Source: Sandaracinaceae bacterium (GTDB lineage Bacteria > Myxococcota_A > Polyangia > Polyangiales > Houyiibacteriaceae). Taken from it: a DNA stretch of 64,000 bases. The stretch covers positions 62,001-126,000 of the forward strand of contig JACKEI010000005.1 of NCBI GenBank assembly GCA_020633075.1. The letters run 5' to 3'. Under the pieces are notes generated by a model. That model was not told the DNA's origin, searched no databases, and saw only the letters and a list, made by a program, of their open reading frames with translations. Of this stretch, positions 56,588 through 64,000 are shown in pieces; positions within the stretch are counted from its first letter, which is position 1; each line of letters begins with the position of its first letter. The translations under genes were made by a program, and so were the position numbers.

Positions 56588-57499
56588 ATGACGCCTCGCG
56601 GGCCGGCGCCGGACGGGGCGTGCACCCCACTGCACCCGACGCAGCGCATCGTGGGGCCGCTCGCGCAGATGCACCGGGCTCAGATCGAGCGCGCCCAGTG
56701 GCCCGAGTTCGAGCGCTTCGACGCCGCCCGCTACGACCCGGAGCTGCGTCATCAGGCCGCCCGCAACTGGTGGTTTCGTGCGCGCCAGGAGTACGGCTCC
56801 GTACTGGAGTTCAGCGCGCTCCTGCATGCGCTCACCCGCGTGGGCGCGCCCATCGAGCTGACGGGAGCCCTGGGGCGGCTCATCACCGACGAAGCGCGCC
56901 ACGCGGAGCTCTGCCGCGCGATGACGGTGGCGCTGGTCGGCGAGGAGCGCGCGCTCTCGCTACCGTGGGAGCCCATCGGTATGCCCTACCCGCCCGCGCC
57001 ACAGGGCGGCGCCGAGTCCGCGCCCGAGGTGCTCGCGTGGGCGGCGGACGTGCTGCTGACCAGCTGCTGCATCGGCGAGGCGGTCTCGCGGCCCATCTAC
57101 GACGCGCTCATCGCCGTCACCACCGACGCCGTGCCGCGCGACGTGGTGCGCCAGATCCTGCGAGACGAACACCTGCACGCGTCGTTCGGGTGGTACGCGC
57201 TCGAGTGGCTGCTGCCGCGACTCGGCGGCCCCGCGCGGGCGCAGCTGGACCGGGTGCTGGCCGTGCGCCTGGGCAGCTTCGAGCGGACGTGCAGCGCCGG
57301 CGTCGCGTTGGCCGACCTCGTGGACAAGGAGCTGGTCATCGAGCCACCTGCCGAGGACGCCGCCCCCAACCTGGGCACGCTCGGCGCCGAGGCGTTCGCG
57401 ATGATCTTCTACGCCACCATCGAGCATGACATCCTGCCGCGCTTCGAGGCGCTGGGCTTCGACGCCCTGCGCGCCTGGCGAACACGTCACACCGAGTAG
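56588..57499 (+). CDS. Ferritin-like (diiron-type) protein
   Basis: 303 residues, all-helical. Two E-x-x-H-like metal-binding helices are visible: 'LITDEARHAELCRAMTVA' and 'QILRDEHLHASFGWYALE', the spacing and helical framing of a ferritin-like carboxylate-bridged diiron protein, with further Glu in 'RQEYGSVLEFSALLHALT'. Known relatives include oxygenases such as AurF-type and DUF455-like proteins; no substrate can be read. It lies 127 bases upstream of the amidohydrolase operon on the same strand. Confidence 0.7.
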   Translation: MTPRGPAPDGACTPLHPTQRIVGPLAQMHRAQIERAQWPEFERFDAARYDPELRHQAARNWWFRARQEYGSVLEFSALLHALTRVGAPIELTGALGRLITDEARHAELCRAMTVALVGEERALSLPWEPIGMPYPPAPQGGAESAPEVLAWAADVLLTSCCIGEAVSRPIYDALIAVTTDAVPRDVVRQILRDEHLHASFGWYALEWLLPRLGGPARAQLDRVLAVRLGSFERTCSAGVALADLVDKELVIEPPAEDAAPNLGTLGAEAFAMIFYATIEHDILPRFEALGFDALRAWRTRHTE

Positions 57500-57569
57500 C
57501 GTGCGTCGACGCGCGGCGCCCCGCGGGTCGGTCGCTTCGGGCCGCCGGCGGAGTCGGCTGACGTTCAAC

Positions 57570-57584
57570 TGGCACTCAGTGCCA
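57570..57584 (+). promoter_or_regulatory. Perfect 7-1-7 palindrome upstream of the amidohydrolase operon
   Basis: TGGCACT-C-AGTGCCA, a perfect 15-base palindrome 42 bases before the GTG of the amidohydrolase. Flanking sequences CTGACG and CACAAT with a 19-base spacer could form a promoter with the palindrome inside it (MerR-like geometry), but that is weak. The 127-base gap contains nothing else notable. Confidence 0.5.
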
Positions 57585-57626
57585 CAATGGCCTATCGTGA
57601 GCTGTCTCGTGAAGGAGGTTCCGCCC

Positions 57627-58622
57627 GTGAAGACCCGCCTCTCCGACAGCAAGTACATCGCGCAGCAGCCGAGCGGCGCGCTGCGGCTCGCCGAGTCCGT
57701 TGGTCCTATCGTCGACGTGCACTCGCACCTGGCGCTGACCTACGTCCCCACCGGGCGCGTGGACCTCGACCGTGACGCGGTGGGCGAGCTCTACCTGAAC
57801 CCGGAGGCGCCGCTCGACCTCGACGCGTACATGAACACCAACTTCGACCCGCGCGCCATGAAGGCGATGCGGCACGACCTGTCGGTGGGCTCGCTCCGCA
57901 AGGACGGCATGCGCGCGACCCACACGGCTCCGGCGTTGACCCGCTCCATGGAGGAGATCGGCATCACGCGCTCCGTGATCCTCGCCATCGACCTGCCCGT
58001 CGGCTCCAGCAACACCGACGCGTACCTGACCGTGGCGGGCGACCACCCCGACCTCGTCGCGGCGGCCTCCATCCACCCGCTGGCGAGCGGAACCGAGGCC
58101 TTGCTGCGGAGCGCCGTCGAGCGCGGCGCGCGCGCCTTCAAGATGCACCCGGCGGTGCAGCAGATGCGCCCGGATCACCCCAAGGCCATGCGCCTGTACG
58201 AGCTCTGCGGCGAGCTCGGGATCCCGGTGGTCTGGCACTGTGGTCCAGTCGGCATCGTCGGAGCCGCTGCGGACAAGCGCTGCTTCCTGAAGCACTACTG
58301 GTCCCCCATTCACGAGCTGCCGCGGACCACGTTCGTGCTGGGTCACAGCGGCGCGCTGCAGTACGAGATGGCCGCGAAGCTCCCCAACCTGTACGAGAAC
58401 GTGTTCCTGGAGCTGTCGTGTCAGGGTCTCCCGGCGCTGCGCCACATCCTGGCCAACGTCCCTCCGGAGCGCCTCCTGAACGGCAGCGACTGGCCCTTCT
58501 ATCACCAGGCCGTCAGCGTGGTGAAGATCCTCATGGCCACCGAGGGCAACGAGGGAGTGCGCCACGGCATCTTCTGGAAGAACGCGGCCGACCTATTTCA
58601 GCTGGAGGCGCCCCATGCCTGA
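57627..58622 (+). CDS. Amidohydrolase-2-type metal-dependent hydrolase
   Basis: 331 residues from the GTG at 57627, chosen because AAGGAGG precedes it by 8 bases; GTGs upstream (57597, 57609) are poorer. TIM-barrel amidohydrolase: 'IVDVHSHLALTY' (HxH), 'AFKMHPAVQQM', 'VVWHCGPVGIVGAAADK', 'VLGHSGALQYEMA', 'NGSDWPFYHQAV' with the catalytic Asp. Members act as hydrolases or decarboxylases on small molecules; this one's substrate is unknown. Overlaps the lyase gene by 8 bases. Confidence 0.82.
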   Translation: MKTRLSDSKYIAQQPSGALRLAESVGPIVDVHSHLALTYVPTGRVDLDRDAVGELYLNPEAPLDLDAYMNTNFDPRAMKAMRHDLSVGSLRKDGMRATHTAPALTRSMEEIGITRSVILAIDLPVGSSNTDAYLTVAGDHPDLVAAASIHPLASGTEALLRSAVERGARAFKMHPAVQQMRPDHPKAMRLYELCGELGIPVVWHCGPVGIVGAAADKRCFLKHYWSPIHELPRTTFVLGHSGALQYEMAAKLPNLYENVFLELSCQGLPALRHILANVPPERLLNGSDWPFYHQAVSVVKILMATEGNEGVRHGIFWKNAADLFQLEAPHA

Positions 58623-60114
58623 GCCCCGCGACGACGCGCGCAGCCCGATCATCAGCGACGTGATTCCCGCGCACGGCTACGACAAGCAGCAGGTGCTCGC
58701 CCAGATGGAGTCCTTTCGCCATCGCGACGCGGACTGGCACAAGGGCCGCACCTGGTCGCTCGTGTACTCGGCCGGCGACGAGCACTCCGCGTTCCTCAAG
58801 CAGGCGCACAACCTGTTCTTCAGCGAGAACGGACTGAACCCGATGGCGTTCAAGAGCCTCAAGCGCTTCGAGACCGACACGGTCGCGGCGCTGGTCAAGC
58901 TGCTCCACGGCCCGGAGACGGCCGTGGGGACCCTGAACTCGGGCGGGACCGAGTCGATCCTGTTGGCCATGCACACCTACCGCGAGCGCAGCCGGCGCAC
59001 CAAGCCATGGGTGCGCACCCCCGAGGTCGTGCTGCCCACGACCGCGCACCCGGCCTTCGACAAGGCGGCGCACTACTTCGGCATACGGCTGCGCAAAGCG
59101 CCCATCGGGCCGGACTTCCGCGTGGACGTCGCGGCGCTGCGCCGGCTCATCAACCGCAACACCGCGGCCGTCGTGGTCAGCGCACCGCACTACTGCCAGG
59201 GCGTGGTCGACCCGGTGGAAGAGGTCGCGGCCATCACCCGCGCGAAGAGCATCCCGCTGCACGTGGACGCATGCGTGGGTGGGCTGATGCTGCCGTGGGT
59301 GGAGCGGCTGGGCTGGCCCGTGCCGCTGTGGGACTTCCGCGTGGATGGGGTCACCAGCATCTCGGCGGACCTGCACAAGTACGGCTACGCGGCCAAGGGC
59401 GCCTCGGTGGTGCTCTATCGCAGCATGGACTACCTGAAGGACCAGTTCTTCGTCGCCACGGACTGGCCCGGCGGTGTCTACGCGTCCGCCAACATCCCGG
59501 GCACCCGTCCTGGCGGGCCCATCGCTGCGGCGTGGGCGACGCTCATGGCGATCGGCGAGGACGGCTACCTGGAGCTCACACGGCAGGCGCTGGACGTGCG
59601 CGAGAAGCTCATCGCCGGTGTGCGCGCGACCCCCGGGGTGCACGTCATGGGGGAGCCGGTGGGGACGCTGGTCACGTTTGGCTCCGACGACGAGAAGGCG
59701 CTGCCCATCTTCGCGGTGGCCGACCTGCTCGCGGAGAAGGGCTGGCACCTGGACCGGCACCAGAACCCCAACTGCATCCACGCGACCTGCAGCGCGGGCA
59801 ACGTGCAGAGCGTGGACGAGTTCGTCGAAGACATGCAGTGGGCGGTCAGTGAGGTGCGCGCCAACCCGGCGCTCGCCGAGCAGGGCGACGCGGCGATGTA
59901 CGGCATGATGGCCAAGGTACCCGCGCGCGGGCTGGTGAAGTACACCGTCCGCCGCGTGATGGAGGCCATGTACGCGCCTGGCGCGGTGGAGCCGGACCTG
60001 CAGGGCGTCACGTCGAGCGACCCCGTGCTGCGCAAGCTGGACGAGTACGGCTCGCTGGTGCTCGGCGCCGTCGGCAAGGCCCGTGAGCGCGTGGAGAAGG
60101 CGCTGGGGCGCTGA
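58615..60114 (+). CDS. Sphingosine-1-phosphate lyase-like PLP enzyme
   Basis: 499 residues, group II PLP decarboxylase fold. The region 'VTSISADLHKYGYAAKGASV' (Lys255, PLP lysine) is very close to the SADTHKYGYAPKG motif of eukaryotic sphingosine-1-phosphate lyase, and 'YASANIPGTRPGGPIAAAWA' mirrors the YASPTIAGSRPGG block. Others: 'TLNSGGTESILLAMHTYRER', 'IPLHVDACVGGLMLPW'. Such enzymes split a sphingoid-base phosphate into a fatty aldehyde and phosphoethanolamine. It has no N-terminal TM helix, unlike the eukaryotic enzyme. Other aminotransferase-like decarboxylases are alternatives, but the match is unusually good. Downstream of the amidohydrolase, overlapping it. Confidence 0.88.
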   Translation: MPEPRDDARSPIISDVIPAHGYDKQQVLAQMESFRHRDADWHKGRTWSLVYSAGDEHSAFLKQAHNLFFSENGLNPMAFKSLKRFETDTVAALVKLLHGPETAVGTLNSGGTESILLAMHTYRERSRRTKPWVRTPEVVLPTTAHPAFDKAAHYFGIRLRKAPIGPDFRVDVAALRRLINRNTAAVVVSAPHYCQGVVDPVEEVAAITRAKSIPLHVDACVGGLMLPWVERLGWPVPLWDFRVDGVTSISADLHKYGYAAKGASVVLYRSMDYLKDQFFVATDWPGGVYASANIPGTRPGGPIAAAWATLMAIGEDGYLELTRQALDVREKLIAGVRATPGVHVMGEPVGTLVTFGSDDEKALPIFAVADLLAEKGWHLDRHQNPNCIHATCSAGNVQSVDEFVEDMQWAVSEVRANPALAEQGDAAMYGMMAKVPARGLVKYTVRRVMEAMYAPGAVEPDLQGVTSSDPVLRKLDEYGSLVLGAVGKARERVEKALGR

Positions 60115-60139
60115 CGAGGCCAAGGAGTATGCTCACACG

Positions 60140-62125
60140 ATGAGTAGCAAGAGGGTCTTCGTCGTGCTCACGACGCTGCTCGCGGCCTCGCTGTGTGGCG
60201 GCTGCGCGTCCACGTTCACGTTCGCCGCGCCCACCACCTCTGGCCCCGGCACAGGGACCGGGACGCTGCGCGCGGCCGCTGCGGTGGCGGACGTCACGCC
60301 CGCACCCGGCCTGGGACTCTTCGGCCATGGACCGGAGTCGCGCCGCGCACGTGGTCACCGCGGACGCCTGCGCTGCCGCGTGCTGCTCCTGGAGGACGCG
60401 GCAGGCAGCCGGGTCGCTCTCGCGGCCTGCGATCTCGCCGCGATCTCGGCCGCCCTGCACCGTGAGGTGGCGGCTCGCGTGCACGCCGCCACGGGGCTGG
60501 GCCTCGAGCGCGTCGTGCTTTCGGCCACCCACACGCACGCCGGGCCCGCGCACTACTTCGCGAACGCCAACTACGCAGGGGGCTTCTCATCCAAGGTCAC
60601 GGGCTATGACCCCGCCGTCACCGACTTCCTGGCGGAGCGCATCGCGAACGCGATCGTGGACGCGAGCGCGCGCCTCGTGCCTGCCCGCCTGTCCACCGTC
60701 GAAGAGCGGGTCGTCGGGCCGAGCGCCTCCGTGTGCGCCCTCTCGCAGAACCGGAGCCTGGAGGCCCACTGTCTCAACGCCGCCCCCATGGGCAGCGACG
60801 CGTCAACCTGCGGAGCGGCGCTCCCCGATCCCTACGCGGAGGTCGAGGGCATGCTGTCCCTCATGTTGGTGGAGGCGCTGGACGGCGCTGCACCGCGCCC
60901 ACTCGCCGTCTACGCGAGCTACCCCGTCCACGCGACGAGCGTGCCGAACACCAACGACCTCTACCACGCCGACCTCTTCGGTGAGGCGGCGCGGGTCATC
61001 GAGGCGCAGGTTGGCGAGCCCGGGTTCGTGGCCGTGCTCGCCAACGGAGCCGAGGGTGACGTGCGCCCCGACTACGCGGTGCAGAGCTTCGACGAGTCTT
61101 TGCGTCTCGGGCGTGCGCTCGGGGCGCGGGTGACCGACGCGCTCACGCGTGTGGCGCCGGTGGTGGACCCGCGCATCGCGGTGGCCTTCGAAGACCTGGT
61201 GCTCTCAGGGGCCGCAGGCGACGGCGTCCGACTGTGTGCCGACCCCGAGCTGGGGCGCGCCTCGGCGGGTGGCAGCGAAGAAGGACGCACGGGCTTCTAT
61301 CGGCTCCCGCGCTGGCGCGAGGGCTCCCGAAGCGAAGGCCGCGGCGGCTGCCATGGCCCACGGGCGCCCCTACCCTTCCGCAACATCAGCAGCAGCGGCT
61401 TTCCCAGCCGCGCGCCCCTCGCGGTGGTGACCGTTGGCCCGCTCACCATCGTGGCCATCCCCGCCGAGGCCACCACCACGGTGGGCATTCGGTTGCGAGA
61501 GCGCGTGGCCGCCGCTCGACCGGGGCCCGTCATGCTGATCGGGCTGGCCAACGACTACCTGCAGTACGTGACCACGGCCGAGGAGTACGCCCTGCAGCAC
61601 TACGAGGGCGCCTCGACGCTCTACGGGCCGAGCACGGCGCGGGTCCTGACAGCGCACTTCGCCGCCCTGGCGCAGTCCATCACGGACGGCGCACCCGCAG
61701 TCGCGGCCGCCCCGCTCCGCGCGCGCGTGCGGCGACGCGACCGACTGAGCCAGGCTCGCGCTGTGCGTGAGCCGGTGATCATCCACGCGCGGCGAGAGCA
61801 CTACGAAGGCCACCTCGCGTATGCGGTCGAGGTGCTCGCGTCGGACGCGCTGTCCCTCCTGAGCAGCGGCTCACCCATCGCGCGCGTGGAGTGGCGCAGC
61901 CCTGCGGGCTTCGTCGCGGCGCAGGACTCGCTCGGGTACGCCATGGACGACCTCGGTCCGCACGTGATCGTCCGCCAGCTGGGCAGCGAGCGCGACGGGA
62001 GCGCGCGCTACCTCGCGCTGTTCGTGGTGCCTGACGGCCTGCCGGCGGCATCGTACCGCGTCGTGGTGCGCAGCGGCGGCCGCGAGGTGGCCTCCGCGCC
62101 CTTCCCGCTGCGCGCGACCCCCTGA
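60140..62125 (+). CDS. Neutral ceramidase-like lipoprotein lacking the catalytic serine
   Basis: 661 residues from the ATG at 60140 with AAGGAG 12 bases before it. Signal peptide with lipobox GGC near residue 22, so cell-envelope located. Matches neutral/alkaline ceramidase: 'LSATHTHAGPAHYFANANYA' (His131 and His133), 'YASYPVHATSV' (His264), 'IPAEATTTVG' (Glu443), 'NDYLQYVTTAEEY' (Tyr473) reproduce the zinc ligands H96/H204/E411/Y448 of P. aeruginosa ceramidase. The nucleophile box NGxxGDVSPN reads NGAEGDVRPD, so the nucleophile Ser is Arg309. Ceramide amide hydrolysis by the usual mechanism is therefore doubtful. Third gene of the operon, 25 bases after the lyase. Confidence 0.82.
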   Translation: MSSKRVFVVLTTLLAASLCGGCASTFTFAAPTTSGPGTGTGTLRAAAAVADVTPAPGLGLFGHGPESRRARGHRGRLRCRVLLLEDAAGSRVALAACDLAAISAALHREVAARVHAATGLGLERVVLSATHTHAGPAHYFANANYAGGFSSKVTGYDPAVTDFLAERIANAIVDASARLVPARLSTVEERVVGPSASVCALSQNRSLEAHCLNAAPMGSDASTCGAALPDPYAEVEGMLSLMLVEALDGAAPRPLAVYASYPVHATSVPNTNDLYHADLFGEAARVIEAQVGEPGFVAVLANGAEGDVRPDYAVQSFDESLRLGRALGARVTDALTRVAPVVDPRIAVAFEDLVLSGAAGDGVRLCADPELGRASAGGSEEGRTGFYRLPRWREGSRSEGRGGCHGPRAPLPFRNISSSGFPSRAPLAVVTVGPLTIVAIPAEATTTVGIRLRERVAAARPGPVMLIGLANDYLQYVTTAEEYALQHYEGASTLYGPSTARVLTAHFAALAQSITDGAPAVAAAPLRARVRRRDRLSQARAVREPVIIHARREHYEGHLAYAVEVLASDALSLLSSGSPIARVEWRSPAGFVAAQDSLGYAMDDLGPHVIVRQLGSERDGSARYLALFVVPDGLPAASYRVVVRSGGREVASAPFPLRATP

Positions 62126-62159
62126 AGCCGGGCGCTCACGCCGACGCGGCTGACGTCGC

Positions 62160-63047
62160 TCACTCGGCGCACAGCACGCGCAGGCACGCGCGCCACCAGG
62201 CCAAGAGGAACGCCTTGCGGAAGGGCTCTCCCAAGAAGTCGTCCGCCTCGTTGGTCGCGCGGGCAGCCGTGGCCTGCTGGATGCACACGAGCGCGAGGTC
62301 GAGGTCGCCGTCCGCGCGCGCGCACTCTGCTGCGTTACAGGGGGCGAAGAGGCTGTAGTAGACGTTCTGGGGGCAGGTCCACTCGTCTTCCAGCATGGGC
62401 CAGTGGAGCGAGCTGTACTCTCCGATGAACGCCGCCAAGGGAGCTGGGTCACCGTCCTCCAGCCAGCCGCTCACAGCCTCCAGGGTGGCCTGGGCTAGGT
62501 CGTGGCGCACCGCCGCCATCGACATGATGCCGTCGAAGTAGGTGAGGCGTCCGCTCTTGGCCCAGTCCTTCCACACGGGGACCGCGATGGTGCACGCCTC
62601 CACCAACAGCCGCACGCGAGTCGCGACCGGCACGCTGCCGAGCAGCGCCTGGGCTGTCTCGATGCGCGGCGGGTGGGGCAGGCGGAAGCTGCGGCCGGTG
62701 CTCGCCTCGACATAGCGCCACGGGTGCGTCCGGTGCAGGAACGCGTCTTGGTGGTGCTCGGTGAGCAGCAGCACGGACAGCAGGAACACGGCGTCCGCGA
62801 CCGCCAGCTCCGGGTCGGCGACGGTGAACGAGACCGCTCCCCACGGCGGCAAGAGGCCAGAGTCCGGCTCGGGCGTCGCGGCGCTCTCAGAGGCGAAGCG
62901 CAGCATGACGCGGCCGTCGTCCCGCGCGGCGACGCTCCCCGAGAAGGGCGCGGCGCGGTCGCTCCCCGCGTCCTCGTGCTTCAGCGTGAGCACGTAGTCG
63001 GCGGGGTCGAGCGTGAGGACCACGAGCGCGTTGGGCGGTACCTGCAT
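62160..63047 (-). CDS. Hypothetical protein
   Basis: 295 residues from the ATG at 63047; the frame is open upstream to 63266, but the added residues are Arg-rich without character. The protein starts 'MQVPPNALVVLTLDPADYVL', continues with 'PWGAVSFTVADPELAVADAV' and 'LLTEHHQDAFLHRTHPWRYV', and its second half is helical ('DLAQATLEAVSGWLEDGDPA', 'CARADGDLDLALVCIQQATA', 'EPFRKAFLLAWWRACLRVLC'), looking like a HEAT/TPR-ish immunity-type domain with 'WRACLRVLCAE' end. I do not recognise the family. It is convergent with the ceramidase-like gene. Confidence 0.6.
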   Translation of the reverse strand: MQVPPNALVVLTLDPADYVLTLKHEDAGSDRAAPFSGSVAARDDGRVMLRFASESAATPEPDSGLLPPWGAVSFTVADPELAVADAVFLLSVLLLTEHHQDAFLHRTHPWRYVEASTGRSFRLPHPPRIETAQALLGSVPVATRVRLLVEACTIAVPVWKDWAKSGRLTYFDGIMSMAAVRHDLAQATLEAVSGWLEDGDPAPLAAFIGEYSSLHWPMLEDEWTCPQNVYYSLFAPCNAAECARADGDLDLALVCIQQATAARATNEADDFLGEPFRKAFLLAWWRACLRVLCAE

Positions 63048-63151
63048 GGCTCGAGGATACCGCGGCGCACTGGGCCGCCTGCAAGGCCGTGAGCGGCGCG
63101 TTGCAGACGCGGTGCTGTCGAGGGCCGCTTCGCCCGGCGCAGCCAACGCGG

Positions 63152-64000
63152 CTACAGGCCCGCGTCGGCCCGCTGTCCAGGCACCCCGTCGCCCGCAGCG
63201 ACCTCGCTGGGGTAGATGAACGCGGGCACGCCGTGCACACGAAACGAGGCGGAGAGCCCGTCGCACTCGCCGGTCTCGGGGTTCACCACGTCGGCCAACC
63301 CCTGCAGCGTTCTCCGGGCGATGACCGTGAGGCCATCCGCCGCGCCGCCGATCATCCCCACGACGTCGGCGAGGGCGCCCCAGTCGAGCGCCCCACCCAG
63401 CACCCCCGTCACCACCTCGTCCCCGTGGAACGTGAGACGTAGCCGACCAGACGTCATGGGCATGTCCAGGTCGATGCCCGAGATCGCCCCCACCAGCCGG
63501 GTCTGGACTCCTTGGAGCTCCACGACGCCGTCGACGATGCGTACCCGCTGCGCGACGGAAGGGATGTCGGGGTTCACCAGAAACGTTTGGCCGGAGAGCA
63601 GCCGTCCGTCCGTACCCACCGCCACTGCGCTGCCCGTCCCAATGTAGAGGCGGGCCATCACGTTGTCGTCGTTGAGCAGTGAGTCGACGCCGTCGAACTC
63701 GACCAACACGATGAGCAAGCCCGCGGAGATGGACTCCTGGAAGATGGAGCGAATCCGCTCGGTGTTGGTGCCGTCCCCGCCCGAGAGGATCCTCGCAAAG
63801 AACTCCAGCTGTCCCCCGAGCCGGTTGTCCACACCTCGCTCCCCCTCGCGCGAGACGTAGTCGGGATCGTCGCCGTGCGACGAGCAGGGGTTCGGCGCCC
63901 CATCGGGAAGCGAGACAGGACCATCGCTCCCGTCCAGGTCGAGCCCATCGGAGACCATCTCTTCGCCGTCGGGCTCCGCGACGCCGAGGACCAGCTGATC
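63152..64000 (-). CDS. Beta-rich hypothetical protein (N-terminus beyond window)
   Basis: Partial: the frame is open from the right edge of the window to the stop at 63152 (282 codons visible). A Met at 63958 is possible as a start, but open codons continue upstream (14 visible) and the real start is probably outside. The visible part begins with an acidic linker, then 'RIRSIFQESISAGLLIVLVE', 'GQTFLVNPDIPSVAQRVRIV', 'GVQTRLVGAISGIDLDMPMT', 'GRLRLTFHGDEVVTGVLGGA', regularly beta. The C-terminal 'GLSASFRVHGVPAFIYPSEV' is similar to lipoproteins of Myxococcota with an internal repeat. No family recognised. Confidence 0.55.
   Translation of the reverse strand, partial: DQLVLGVAEPDGEEMVSDGLDLDGSDGPVSLPDGAPNPCSSHGDDPDYVSREGERGVDNRLGGQLEFFARILSGGDGTNTERIRSIFQESISAGLLIVLVEFDGVDSLLNDDNVMARLYIGTGSAVAVGTDGRLLSGQTFLVNPDIPSVAQRVRIVDGVVELQGVQTRLVGAISGIDLDMPMTSGRLRLTFHGDEVVTGVLGGALDWGALADVVGMIGGAADGLTVIARRTLQGLADVVNPETGECDGLSASFRVHGVPAFIYPSEVAAGDGVPGQRADAGL

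Overview
The window is GC-rich DNA (roughly 70% by eye) with dense, mostly short-spaced genes, many GTG starts, many 4-base stop/start overlaps, many lipoproteins, a FHA/winged-helix regulator, a Ser/Thr kinase, a MYXO-CTERM-like C-terminus and a TonB-type receptor operon. This points to a Myxococcota (deltaproteobacterial) chromosome, probably Polyangia-like. That is inference from gene content; there is no rRNA to anchor it. I see no tRNA, rRNA, CRISPR, insertion sequence or phage, and no gene-free stretch over 300 bases (the longest is 54891-55160, 270 bases).

Layout. 1-2284: a truncated propeller/di-heme cytochrome lipoprotein. 2418-6529: a small lipoprotein, a STAND-type ATPase regulator and an AI-2E family permease. 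6560-9994: phosphoglucomutase, DnaJ with a CbpM-like partner, and a TIGR02647-like protein. 10079-16288: a heavy-metal RND efflux operon (small Cys/His protein, TolC-like channel, His-rich adaptor, CzcA-type pump). 16328-24487: assorted genes including dapD, a TerB-like protein with a lipoprotein hydrolase, a propeller/vanadium haloperoxidase fusion and a GIY-YIG nuclease. 24506-41444: a hybrid histidine kinase and then a nearly complete glycogen locus (glucokinase, a MalQ-GlgB fusion, GlgX, GlgP, GlgC, GlgA) with pgm 18 kb away. 41477-42692: a divergent DUF4188/TetR pair with palindromic operators. 42702-48800: a metal-uptake-like operon on the minus strand (TonB receptor, two lipoproteins, TonB, Fur/Zur) headed by a Fur-like 7-1-7 box. 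48955-51192: an unusual biotin carboxylase. 51277-57499: a secreted protein, a Ser/Thr kinase, a FHA/winged-helix regulator facing a symmetric array of heptamers, lipoproteins and a ferritin-like protein. 57627-62125: an amidohydrolase, a sphingosine-1-phosphate-lyase-like enzyme and a ceramidase-like lipoprotein in one operon. 62160-64000: two unrecognised proteins, the last one running off the window.

How they work together. The glycogen genes form a full synthesis and breakdown cycle: Pgm gives glucose-1-phosphate, GlgC makes ADP-glucose, GlgA extends chains, GlgB branches, GlgP and GlgX take the polymer down, and MalQ and Glk recycle malto-oligosaccharides and glucose. The receptor-lipoprotein-TonB-Fur operon looks like self-regulated uptake of one metal. 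The 57.6-62.1 kb operon looks like turnover of sphingolipid-like molecules, but its ceramidase-like member has lost the catalytic serine.

Most novel candidates: the MalQ-GlgB fusion, the 11-base-phased heptamer array next to the FHA/winged-helix regulator, the sphingolipid-type operon with a Ser-to-Arg ceramidase homologue, and the five-gene metal-uptake-like operon with its Fur-like operator.
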